IMG/VR virus record: IMGVR_UViG_3300029309_000006
Span: 31,753-95,752 of that record
Direction: 5' to 3' (one strand)
Length of the DNA stretch: 64,000 nucleotides
Source: a virus
Part shown: in pieces, positions 26,610 to 37,000 of the stretch
How positions within the stretch are numbered: the stretch's first letter is position 1
How the letters are laid out: each line of letters starts with the position of its first letter
Translations under genes and position numbers: made by a program
The notes under the pieces: generated by a model
What the model saw: only the letters and a program-made list of their open reading frames with translations
Told to the model about the DNA's origin: nothing
Databases searched by the model: none

Positions 26610-26611
26610 AT

Positions 26612-29600
26612 ATGGCTGAAATAAAAAATAGTTTCTTAAAGTCCAAGATGAATAAAGACTTGGACGATAGGTTAATACCTAACGGTGAATATCGCGATGC
26701 GCAGAATATATCTGTAGGTAAATCAGAAGCCGATGATATAGGTGCTCTTGAAACTATTAGAGGTAATGAATTAGTTTTAGATTTTGGATTAAGTCATACC
26801 GATGTAGAAGTTATAGGCTACAAAAGTATTGATTCAAGAAATATTATAGTAGTTTATTTAACTAATAATACAGATCATTACATATATAGTTATACACCTG
26901 GCCAAAATAATGCAACGCTTTTAGTTACAGGATCTTTTTTAAATTTTTCAAAAGATAGTCCTATAACAGGTATAAATATTATAGAAAGCTTATTGTTTTG
27001 GACAGACAACAGAAATCAACCTAGAAAAATTAATTTAGATTTAACGGCAAACGGAACATATTATACTGAAGAAAACCACATTTCAGTAGCTAAATATAAT
27101 CCTTATCAACCAATAAGCTTATTAAAAAAAATAAGTAAAACAACAACTTCAACAAGTCCTACATCTACATTATTAATAGCTGATACTAGTGGAATAGAAA
27201 AAGGTATGGCTGTTGTAGAATATGGAAACGCTGCTATAGAACCTCAAGACTATATATATGTAACAAATATAGTTGCAAACACTTCTGTTACTTTAAGCTC
27301 ATCAGTTACAGGTGTAGCTAGCGGAGATACAATACACTTCTTGTCTACGACTATGACTGGAGAAGAAATAACTTTTAATTTTAACAATGGAAGCCCTGCT
27401 ACATGGCCTGGAGATCCTGATTTTTTAGAAACAAAATTTGTAAGATTAAGCTATAGGTTTGAGTTTGATGATGGAGAATATTCTTTAATGGCTCCGTTTA
27501 CTCAAATAGCATTTATACCTAAACAAAAAGGTTATTTTTTAGAAGGTCAAGAAAAAGATTCATTTAGAAGTACTGTAGTTGATTTTATGGAAAATGGTGT
27601 ACAAAATATAGAACTACTTATTCCTTTTCCAGACACATTAAATAAAGTTCAACCATCAGTAGGAGCTTCTTACAAAATAAAAGCATTAGATATACTTTAT
27701 AAAGAGTCAGATTCTACAGCTGTAAAAGTGGTAGATACTATTGATTATGATGATGCAGATGAAGCTGGTAATAATTGGACAGCTACTAGCACTACAAATA
27801 TTTACACTTACAATTATCAATCAAGAAAACCATTTAGAACTTTACCTTCTGCTCAAACAACTAGAGTTTATGACAAAGTACCTGTTAAAGCTTTAGCTCA
27901 AGAAAGTTCAGGTAATAGAATTATATATGGTAATTTTTTAGATAAATATAGTCCACCTGCTTTTTTAAACTATATAGTAGGCGTTGGTCCTAAATCTCAA
28001 ACTATAGATTATTATAACTGGGTTGAATATCCTAATCACTCTGTTAAGCAAAACAGAAACTATCAAGTTGGTTTTGTTTTAATAGATAAGTTTGGTAGAC
28101 AATCAGATGTTGTGTTATCACAAGTTAAAACAGCAACAACCACTACAGATGGTGTTGTGTATGGTGGTGATACAATATATAGCCCTTATAATACTAGTGC
28201 AAATCAAGGATCTATAAGAAACTGGTTTGGAGATGCTTTAAAAATAGATTTACGCGAACCAATAACTTCAGTTGTTAATTCTTCACAAGGAACTCCTGGT
28301 TTATATGCTGTACAAATAGGAGACGGGTATAATACTTTTCAATCATCAGCAAGTGACCAACCAACTATTTCAGGAAATACTTACGTTTTTAAGTTAGCTG
28401 CTAACCAAACAGATATTCCAGCTTTAAACTCAAGCTTAGAAGGAGAATTTACAGACTATGTAAAAGTAACAAACGTACAGGTAAACACTCCTACTGCTGG
28501 AAAATATACAATTACAACAGATGGACAAGTAAGCTCTAATTATTTACAACAATTACCTTCAGGTCCTGATGTAAAATATTCTTACAATATAAACTCTAAA
28601 GGCTGGTATTCTTATAAAATAGTAGTAAAACAAACAGAGCAAGATTACTATAATGTTTATTTACCTGGTATTTTAGCTGGTTATCCTGGCCAACCATTAC
28701 CTACAACAACAACTGAAAACCAAGCCTCAAATAGTTTTTATTTAAATTTAGGTGGAGGAACAAAAGACAATGATTTAATACAAGTAGGCATGGTTGCCAC
28801 GAGTGATGATCCTGCTGAAATAGTAGATAACCCAACAATTGTTACAAAAAAAGATGCCTCTAACTATACATTTAGCACAACGCAAAGCATAGGCGTAGAT
28901 GAGTTATTTTTTTACAGGATGCCAGGAGATTTAGCTTTATTTCCAAGCGATGAAGTAGGTAAAACAGCTAATATAGTACTTTTAAATGACAATATAAATA
29001 AAGTTCCGAGAGATTTAGTTGAAATAGGCCCTGAACAAAGACAATTTAGAAGTTCTGTTAAGCTTTACGGTAGAGTGTCTAACGATTTTATTGAAAGCAA
29101 TAGACAATATTATCCAGGAATTAATAATCATTTAGCTATTAGTATTTCTACAGCTAGTGATTCAAACTTTAAACAAGAAACTATTTTAGATCAAAACTAT
29201 CAAAGTTTATATCAATTTGATACTAACCCTTTAATAGCTAGATTAGAAGTAAACACAGAGCTTTCAACAATAGCAACATCTTCTAACTCACCAGCAGCAG
29301 GCGCAGCACAAAACTTAACTATATCAAGCGCTCCAACAGTTCCAGTTGAAGTTGGTATGATAGTAACCTGTAACGGAGGAGACTCAACAGGTATAGCAGT
29401 AGGTACTGTTTATGGAGTAGTAACAGCTATAATAAGTGATACTTCTTTTACATGTGATTTGTCTGTAGGTCCTAATGGTAACCCTAGTTTAAAGTTTATT
29501 AAAACAATAGGTTCTCCTAATGGTAGATCTAGAGTACAAGATTTTACTTTAATGAAACCAACTTTAGCTATATATGAAACAGAAGCTACAGAATCTTTGT

Positions 29601-30637
29601 TAGATATATTTTGGGAAACAACTAGTGTAGGCTTAATATCTACATTAAACGATGCTGTAAACACAAGTTATGAAGGCGCTACAGGTTGGTCATCTCATAA
29701 TTCTTCAGCTTTTACTGAAGCAATGTCTGGTAATTTTTTAACTGGATTATCGCCTGTAGATCAGCTAGGTAATAACTTAACTAACACTTCTTCTTCTGCT
29801 TTAACAGCATTAGATGGTGCTGGAAATGATGTTTCAAATCAGTTTTCAATAACAAGAATAGGTGGTTCGCCTCCATATACATATAACATAGCAAAAGTAG
29901 GTGATAATTTTGTTTACAACGAAAATGCTAGCTTAAGAACTTATACGCTTTCTGCTTCAATAACAAACTTAGCTAACAATGTTGTATCAGGAGCTTTAAA
30001 CATAAACGTTTCTTTACAAAATGTTCAACCTGTTATAAATGGTGGTGTTGCTTTATCACCAATAACAAATGTAAACCAAGCTTTTACAGGAGCTTTAACT
30101 ACTATAACTGGTGTAAACGGTGCTGCTAATGCCACATTAAAATTACAAGAATTAAAGTTTAGTATATCTGCAGGTAACTCAGGTAATTATTTTAGTATAA
30201 ATGAAACAACAGGTGTTTTATCAAAAATAAATGGAACATCAAACTCAGTAGGAACACATAATTTAACTATAAAACTAGAAGATGCTAATGGTAATACTTC
30301 TAGTGGTTCGTTAAGTGCTACAGCTACTCAACAAATTGTTGTAAACTCCAGTATTATTGGTAATGCTTTTACTGCTTCTGATCCAGGTGTTTTTAATCAA
30401 ACTTGTAATATTAATGGAGCTGTAAATGCTACATGTGGAACTGTTACATATTATAACCAAACTAGTTTATCTCCTAGCCTTAATGATATAATAAGAACTG
30501 GCCCTAATGGTGCTAGCTCACCTTTAGCATCTGCAGGATATTATTCATATGCTTGTGGTCAAACAGGTGTTGGAAACAGAAGGTTCTTTAGAATAGCTGG
30601 AAATGATGGTAAAATAACACAGGTAAGTACTTGTTAA
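26612..30637 (+). CDS. Large tail structural protein with cadherin-like and Cys-bordered C-terminal domains
   Basis: The 1341-residue protein starts with KNSFLKSKMNKDLDDRLIPNGEYRDAQNISVGK, which is common in large tail or stabilisation proteins of marine podoviruses. Around residues 1170-1240 is a cadherin/Ig-like segment (YFSINETTGVLSKING, HNLTIKLEDANGN). The last ~80 residues hold spaced Cys residues and FFRIAGNDGKITQVSTC, matching the end of the protein at 5096. It probably forms part of the tail hub or side appendages. Confidence 0.65.
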   Translation: MAEIKNSFLKSKMNKDLDDRLIPNGEYRDAQNISVGKSEADDIGALETIRGNELVLDFGLSHTDVEVIGYKSIDSRNIIVVYLTNNTDHYIYSYTPGQNNATLLVTGSFLNFSKDSPITGINIIESLLFWTDNRNQPRKINLDLTANGTYYTEENHISVAKYNPYQPISLLKKISKTTTSTSPTSTLLIADTSGIEKGMAVVEYGNAAIEPQDYIYVTNIVANTSVTLSSSVTGVASGDTIHFLSTTMTGEEITFNFNNGSPATWPGDPDFLETKFVRLSYRFEFDDGEYSLMAPFTQIAFIPKQKGYFLEGQEKDSFRSTVVDFMENGVQNIELLIPFPDTLNKVQPSVGASYKIKALDILYKESDSTAVKVVDTIDYDDADEAGNNWTATSTTNIYTYNYQSRKPFRTLPSAQTTRVYDKVPVKALAQESSGNRIIYGNFLDKYSPPAFLNYIVGVGPKSQTIDYYNWVEYPNHSVKQNRNYQVGFVLIDKFGRQSDVVLSQVKTATTTTDGVVYGGDTIYSPYNTSANQGSIRNWFGDALKIDLREPITSVVNSSQGTPGLYAVQIGDGYNTFQSSASDQPTISGNTYVFKLAANQTDIPALNSSLEGEFTDYVKVTNVQVNTPTAGKYTITTDGQVSSNYLQQLPSGPDVKYSYNINSKGWYSYKIVVKQTEQDYYNVYLPGILAGYPGQPLPTTTTENQASNSFYLNLGGGTKDNDLIQVGMVATSDDPAEIVDNPTIVTKKDASNYTFSTTQSIGVDELFFYRMPGDLALFPSDEVGKTANIVLLNDNINKVPRDLVEIGPEQRQFRSSVKLYGRVSNDFIESNRQYYPGINNHLAISISTASDSNFKQETILDQNYQSLYQFDTNPLIARLEVNTELSTIATSSNSPAAGAAQNLTISSAPTVPVEVGMIVTCNGGDSTGIAVGTVYGVVTAIISDTSFTCDLSVGPNGNPSLKFIKTIGSPNGRSRVQDFTLMKPTLAIYETEATESLLDIFWETTSVGLISTLNDAVNTSYEGATGWSSHNSSAFTEAMSGNFLTGLSPVDQLGNNLTNTSSSALTALDGAGNDVSNQFSITRIGGSPPYTYNIAKVGDNFVYNENASLRTYTLSASITNLANNVVSGALNINVSLQNVQPVINGGVALSPITNVNQAFTGALTTITGVNGAANATLKLQELKFSISAGNSGNYFSINETTGVLSKINGTSNSVGTHNLTIKLEDANGNTSSGSLSATATQQIVVNSSIIGNAFTASDPGVFNQTCNINGAVNATCGTVTYYNQTSLSPSLNDIIRTGPNGASSPLASAGYYSYACGQTGVGNRRFFRIAGNDGKITQVSTC

Positions 30638-30655
30638 AATAAGTGATAATAAAAT

Positions 30656-32236
30656 ATGGCTGTAATAGAAGTAAAATACTTTAATACTTTTTTAATTAAA
30701 AAGATAGCTAATGTTGTTGCTGCAAGCCCGCAGCCTACAGCACCGTTTGCTGATGTTCCAGGCTCTTATAGTGCTAATACTGTTGAAGACTGGTATGTAG
30801 AAGAATCAAGGATAAAAGGTGGTTATAATAACACTACTGTTGACTTTGGTGTTAAGGCTTATTTAGATGAAGAACATCCTCTTCAACAACATAGATTTAA
30901 CACGTTAATATATTCTGGAATATATAATTCAAGAACAGGTGTAAACAATACTAATCAATTTTCTGTAGCAGAAGACATTACAAGATCTGTAGATCCTGTA
31001 AACGGAAGTATTCAAAAGCTATATGCAGAAGATACTAACTTAATAATTTTTCAAGAAGATAAAGTAAGTAGAGCTTTAATAGATAAAGATGCTATTTATT
31101 CAGCAGAAGGCAACGCAACAGTTACTTCAGCTAGATTAGTAATAGGTCAAATAGTTCCTTACGCTGGAGAATATGGTATAAGTACTGATCCATTTAGTTT
31201 TGCTGTTTATGGTTATAGAAAATATTTTACAGACAAAAAAAGAGGATGCGTACTAAGGCTTTCTAGTGGAGGAGATATTATAGAAATATCTGGTTATGGT
31301 ATGCATGATTTTTTTAGAGATGAATTAAAAGATGCTACAAGAATAGTTGGTGGTTGGGATTCATATACTAAAAACTACGTTTTATCTTTACAGAACACAC
31401 AATATAGAACTGGAACTGGTCAAGTTGCTCAAACAAACAATGATGTAACTAATACTGGCAATAACGTGCCTTTAATACTTAACGCTGGTAACACTAATAT
31501 AGTTCCAGGTATGCGTATATATTCTTATACACCGAGTGGTCAAGTAACTGGAACTTTATACGGAGAAGTTGTTTCTGTAATACAAACAACCAACCCTGCT
31601 AAATTTACTTGTAATATAGGTACTGAAATACCTGGTAATCAACCAGTTATATTTTGGACTCAAACAGGTGGTTTTAAAACATTATCATTTGATGAAAGTG
31701 TTTTAGGTTGGACTAGCTTTTATAGCTATGAACCTGTTTTTATAACTAGCCTAGTAAGTGATTTTTACAGTTTTTATAACACTAGAATATACAAGCAAAA
31801 TACCGGTAATTATGGCCAATATTATGGTATTTGTTATGACTCAGATGTTACTGTAGTTTTAAACAGTGATCCATCTTTAGTAAAAAACTTTAAAACTCTT
31901 AATTATGAAGGTGATGATGGTTGGCAAGTTGAATCTATGGTCGCTAGTTCAGGTGATACTATATTCCCTATACCTAGATATACTTTTCAACAAACACTAA
32001 TAGATTTAGAAAATAGTATGTTTTCTACATCATTTAAGAAAAAAGAAAACAAATACTTTGCAAATTTAATAAATAATTCAACTGTAACAGAAGGTGAAAT
32101 TATATTTGGCCAAGACTCTTCTGGTATTAAAGGGTTTTTCTCTACAGTGGTACTAAAATTAAACAATGTGAATTACAAAACAATAAAAAAAGAATTATTT
32201 GCGGTGTCTAGTGATGTCGTAGAATCATCGTATTAA
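30656..32236 (+). CDS. Putative tail structural protein
   Basis: The 526-residue beta-rich protein contains VAEDITRSVDPVNGSIQKLYAED and DTNLIIFQEDKVSRALIDKD, a repeating pattern seen in phage tail stabilisation/hub proteins. It follows the 1341-residue protein after an 18-base gap and has a similar composition, so the two probably assemble together. Confidence 0.55.
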   Translation: MAVIEVKYFNTFLIKKIANVVAASPQPTAPFADVPGSYSANTVEDWYVEESRIKGGYNNTTVDFGVKAYLDEEHPLQQHRFNTLIYSGIYNSRTGVNNTNQFSVAEDITRSVDPVNGSIQKLYAEDTNLIIFQEDKVSRALIDKDAIYSAEGNATVTSARLVIGQIVPYAGEYGISTDPFSFAVYGYRKYFTDKKRGCVLRLSSGGDIIEISGYGMHDFFRDELKDATRIVGGWDSYTKNYVLSLQNTQYRTGTGQVAQTNNDVTNTGNNVPLILNAGNTNIVPGMRIYSYTPSGQVTGTLYGEVVSVIQTTNPAKFTCNIGTEIPGNQPVIFWTQTGGFKTLSFDESVLGWTSFYSYEPVFITSLVSDFYSFYNTRIYKQNTGNYGQYYGICYDSDVTVVLNSDPSLVKNFKTLNYEGDDGWQVESMVASSGDTIFPIPRYTFQQTLIDLENSMFSTSFKKKENKYFANLINNSTVTEGEIIFGQDSSGIKGFFSTVVLKLNNVNYKTIKKELFAVSSDVVESSY

Positions 32237-32246
32237 TAAATTAATT

Positions 32247-32990
32247 ATGGGATTATTTAGTGGAATAACAGGTATATTTGCTGGATTTGCACAAAAAGCA
32301 GCTGCAAAACGAGCTCAAAGAAGAGCTGCCGAAGACAAAAAGAAAGCTACAGCTGAATTAAAATCTTTAGAAAGTAGTCGTCAGGCAATAATAAACCCTT
32401 ATGAAAATACTGCTGATTTAAGCGCTTTAGCGCAAGATTTATCAGGTAAACTTAGTAATCCTTTTGCAAGTTTAGGTGTTTCTACTGCTTCTGCCGATAT
32501 ACAAGCAGAGCAAACCGATATAGCTTTAGCAAATACTTTAGACACGTTAAGAGCTACTGGTGCTAGCGCAGGAGGTGCTACCGCTTTAGCTCAAGCTGCT
32601 TTACAAAGTAAAAAAGGTATATCTGCTAGTATAGAACAGCAAGAAGCAAGAAATGAACAGTTAAGAGCTCAAGGACAACAGCAATTAGAAAGGATGGAAC
32701 TAGCTGAAGGTCAAAGAATACAAGGTATACAAATAGCTGAAGGTAGAAGAATTCAAACAGCAGATGCTGCAGGTAGAGCTTTTGAGTTTAACGCTTTAGA
32801 AAGAAGAGAAACAGATAAAATAGATTATGTAAGAGAGCAAAAAGAGTCAGCAAAAAGAAGAGAACTAGGCGCAGCACAACGAAAATCTAACGCTATAGCC
32901 GCTACTTGGAGTGCTGTTGGTGAGGGTCTTGATGGAGCCGCGGCTTTAGGTGCTTTTGGTGATGACTTAAACCCAAACTCTGACAGTTAA
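32247..32990 (+). CDS. Internal virion/ejection-type protein
   Basis: The 247-residue protein opens GLFSGITGIFAGFAQKAAAK, a short hydrophobic Gly-rich helix, then long Ala/Gln/Glu helices (GGATALAQAALQSKKGI, QLRAQGQQQLERMELAEGQR). This resembles T7 gp14-type and similar internal proteins that form the DNA-ejection channel in podoviruses. It heads the cluster with the two following large genes. Confidence 0.6.
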   Translation: MGLFSGITGIFAGFAQKAAAKRAQRRAAEDKKKATAELKSLESSRQAIINPYENTADLSALAQDLSGKLSNPFASLGVSTASADIQAEQTDIALANTLDTLRATGASAGGATALAQAALQSKKGISASIEQQEARNEQLRAQGQQQLERMELAEGQRIQGIQIAEGRRIQTADAAGRAFEFNALERRETDKIDYVREQKESAKRRELGAAQRKSNAIAATWSAVGEGLDGAAALGAFGDDLNPNSDS

Positions 32991-33003
32991 TAAAATTTAA
33001 AAC

Positions 33004-34068
33004 ATGGGATTAAAAGAAAAACTATTAGAAAACAAACGCCTTAACGAAGAAAATCAATTTAAAGTAGCGCAACAATATTCACAAGCTAGTTATGAACTTG
33101 GGTATAATGATAGCAAAGATATAGAAGTTGATTATTCTAAGTTATATGATCCTTTTATAAAAATATATTCTGATATTCAAATAAAGCTACAAAACAACAC
33201 TAGCAAAAATCCTGTTGTTGATAGAAAATATGCAGAAGATATTGTAAAAAGCGTAGAAGTTATAAAAAACGCTTTAGAAAATATATTGTCAAATGTTCAA
33301 GTTTGGACACCAGCTGTTCAGAAAGCAGGTATGATGGGCGGTGTAGATTTAATGGGAACACCTCATAGTAGATATAAAGCTATGAATATATTTGCAGATG
33401 ATTTAAAAGGTATTATAAATATAGTAGCAGATCAAGGAAACATAAACATGCTTGCTTATGATTTATATGATAGTGAAGGATTTGTAGAAAGAATATACTT
33501 AAACAAGTTAAACAAGCTTTCAGAGTCTCAAGAAATGTTTGTTTCTATACCTGACACTACAAAAGAAAATAATGATTTTAAATTATTAAGTACTGAAATT
33601 TTTGAACAACAAAAAATTGGTAATAACCCTGTTTTAACAGGCGGAGTAACAGAACCTTATAGAAAAAAAGATTCTAAGGGAGAAGTTGAAATAAAACAAG
33701 AATCAATAAACCAAAATACAGTTCAAGATTTTTATATTGTAGATAAAGAAGCTATAAAAAGAAGTTTACAGTTTAATACTGAAATGAACAAGATAACAGC
33801 AGGTTTATTAGAACAACAAGAAGGTTACGATCAAGCAATAGCTTTTAATAATAATATATTATCTACAGTTACAGATAATTATTTACAACCAGCAAAAGCT
33901 TTAACAAAAGAACAAGAAAAAAAATTTACTGAAGATTATAAGGTATGGTTTTTAGAAAAAGAAGTTGGTAATAAATTTCCAATAGGAGAGCCAAGAGCTA
34001 AAGAACAGCCACAAGAAGAAGTTACAGAACAAGTTACAGAAGAAGTTACAGAAGAAGTAATATCATAA
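33004..34068 (+). CDS. Putative internal virion protein with acidic VTEE-repeat tail
   Basis: The 354-residue helical, charged protein contains TPAVQKAGMMGGVDLMGTPHSR and KITAGLLEQQEGYDQAIAF. The last ~20 residues are Glu/Val/Thr repeats encoded by an imperfect 15-base DNA repeat near 34013-34060. It is placed between an ejection-type protein and the giant protein, so an internal virion role is likely. Family not recognised. Confidence 0.5.
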   Translation: MGLKEKLLENKRLNEENQFKVAQQYSQASYELGYNDSKDIEVDYSKLYDPFIKIYSDIQIKLQNNTSKNPVVDRKYAEDIVKSVEVIKNALENILSNVQVWTPAVQKAGMMGGVDLMGTPHSRYKAMNIFADDLKGIINIVADQGNINMLAYDLYDSEGFVERIYLNKLNKLSESQEMFVSIPDTTKENNDFKLLSTEIFEQQKIGNNPVLTGGVTEPYRKKDSKGEVEIKQESINQNTVQDFYIVDKEAIKRSLQFNTEMNKITAGLLEQQEGYDQAIAFNNNILSTVTDNYLQPAKALTKEQEKKFTEDYKVWFLEKEVGNKFPIGEPRAKEQPQEEVTEQVTEEVTEEVIS

Positions 34069-34069
34069 T

Positions 34070-37000
34070 ATGAGTTGCGAAGAACTAAAACAGATATACG
34101 GTGAAAATTCTACACAATACAGACAGTGTATTAATAACACCGAGGCTTTAAAAAATGCTGAGTTTACAGAAGAAGAACAAGGAATTTTAGACAACTATAA
34201 TGCTATATCTTTATCTGATGAAGATCAACAGGATATAATAGATGATTTAAAAAAATCAAAAGAAAAAATATTTAAAGAAGCTAGATATTATAAGCCTTTT
34301 GGCATTCCTTCAAGAGGTTATCAACCTTCTCTTAAGTCAAGAAGTGAATCACAATTAAAAAAGTTTTTTGAAAGCTCTGACTTAACTTATGAAGATTATT
34401 TAAAGTATCAAGACGACGGAACAATACCTAATCCTACAGAAGAAGATATATTAAAAGAGCAAAATATAAGAATAGAAAACAAACAAAGAGATTTTCTTGA
34501 AAATGTAGATAATAGTTCTAGAGAGATTATTTCACAAAAACAAAAAGCCCAACAAAAAATATTTGAAGAACAACAGTTAAAATTAGAAAAAGAAAAAAAT
34601 AATATAGCTGATGTAGATGAAAAAGGAAAATTAGTAGGTGGTGAAGTTTTTGAAATAGACAAAAAACTAAAAAACATGCAAGGCTTTATTGGTAATCAGT
34701 TTGATTCAAATAAAGTAGAGCCTACTGCTGTTTTTTATGAAAATTTTAATTCGTTAGTTAAACAAAGAAATGTTTTAGTTAATGAATATGAAAAAATAAG
34801 TAATAAACAAATACTAGATTTAGACGAAAACGCTTCAGCTAAACAAGCTATAGACGTTTGGCAAAGAAGCTACTCAAATGCTGACCAACTTATTCAAGCT
34901 GGGAAAGAAGCATTAAACAATATAAAGTTAGCCGGTATTGAGCTTGGAGAACTAATAACTCAAGCGTATAGAGGTGTGCCTGGCATAGTTGAATATTCTA
35001 CTAGATCAATAAACCCTGACGCTAAAAGTAGTAGTGGTGCTGTTAACTGGCTTAGAAGTCAACGAAACCAAACATTAGATACAGCAGAATATCTAAACAA
35101 TATAAGAGAAACAAAGCTGCCTAAAACTATAAAACTTGAAAATATAAATAATACAGATGATTTTATAAACTATAGTTTAGACGCTGTAATGAATAATATT
35201 CCAAATAGTGCTATGGCTTTTGCTGGGCCTGGTGTTGCTACAGCTTGGTTTACTTTATCAGGATTAGGAGATAAATCTAGTGATTTTGGTTTAGAAGAAA
35301 GAAAAATACAAACATTAAAAGAAAAAATACAAAAAGAATCTGATCCTTTTGAAAAAATGTATTTAGAAAAAGAATTAGAAGCTTATAATGATGCTATTAA
35401 CACTAATCAAATAACAAAGTTTTTAGCAGCGGTTGTTCATGGCGCGGCAGAGTCTATACCTGCTAGGATGTTTGGTACTATTAAAATAGCACAAGGAATT
35501 AAAGATGTATATAGGTATATTCCAAAACAACAGTTTAAAAAAGCTGGATTTGCGGTTGCTAATGCTTTTGGCAAAACACCTGTTTTAGAATCTGTAGAAG
35601 AAGGTTTTACTAACACGCTTCAAAATCTTAACGACATATATGTATTGAACAAAGATATAAGTATATTTGACAATTTAGATGAGTCTATGGTTCAAGGTCT
35701 TATAATAGGTAACGGTTTTTCTTTAATGCAGTCAGCTCCTAATGTTTACGGAGCTTTATTAAACGTAGCACAAACAAGACAAAACAAAAAAGAAATAAGA
35801 GCTAAAGTAAATGAATTAAATACTATTTTAGAAGATTACCAAACTGTTACAAGTCCTGATGGAAGAAAAGAATTAAGACTACAAGGTAATAGATTAGTTA
35901 AAGAAATAGTTTCCGATACAAATATAACATTGGAAAAGTTAACTAAACTAGATTATAACCAGTTAATTACTTTAGGAAATCTTGATAGACAATTAAGAGC
36001 TATAAACAAACAATATATAAAAGCTGTAAACTCTGGAATAAGTGATTCTTCTTTAAAAATAATAAAAAATAATTTAAAGACTGAGTTTGATAATATACAA
36101 AATCAAAAAGCTGAAATACTAGGTAAACAAACTAGAACAGATCAAAAACTTGAAAACTTAGACTATGCTTCTTCTCTAGTAAAAGGTAAACAAATATTAG
36201 GAGAAAATTTAGTTATAATAGATGATAATACTGATATAGATAAATTAGGTATAACTAAAGAACAAGCCGACTCACCAGGTTTTGTAAACGAAATAGATGG
36301 TAAAGTATATATTAATGAAAAAATAGCTTTAGACGAAGGAGGTAATATAAATGTTATTGCTCATGAAATATTACACAAGGTTTTAACAGACTATGTGTCA
36401 ACTGATCAAGGTGAGCAAGCAATAATAGATTTTTACAACAATTTAGATGAAGAAACTAAAGCTGCAATAGACAATGAATTAAAGTCTAGAGACTATATTG
36501 ATGAAAACACTCAAGACGTAATACAAGGATTAAAAAGTAAAAACGTTAGAATTGATGAAATACTAACTCAATATTTAGATTTAGTAGAAAATACAGACAA
36601 CAATATAGATATTAATGAAGGAACTTTAAGTAAAATTAAAGATTTTATAGCAAAATTTTTACAAGATTTAGGTTTCAAAGGTAAATTTTCTACTGCCGGT
36701 GACGTAAAAAGATTTTTAGTTGATTATAGAAAAAAATTTAAAAGTGGCGATTTACAAGTAAAAGGTAACAAAAGCGGTGAAGCTTTTTCAAGATCTGTTA
36801 AAAAAGGTGATATAAACACCCTAGCAACAGACATGGCAAGTAAAGGTTATGATAATTTAACTCAAGCTGAACAAACAAGTTTAAAAAATCAATACACAAG
36901 TGTTGCGTTAGCAGCTATTAAATTTGATGCGGGTAAAGGTACTGTAAACACACAAGATGCACAATCATTTGTAGATTCACAATTTGCTACAATAGCAAGA

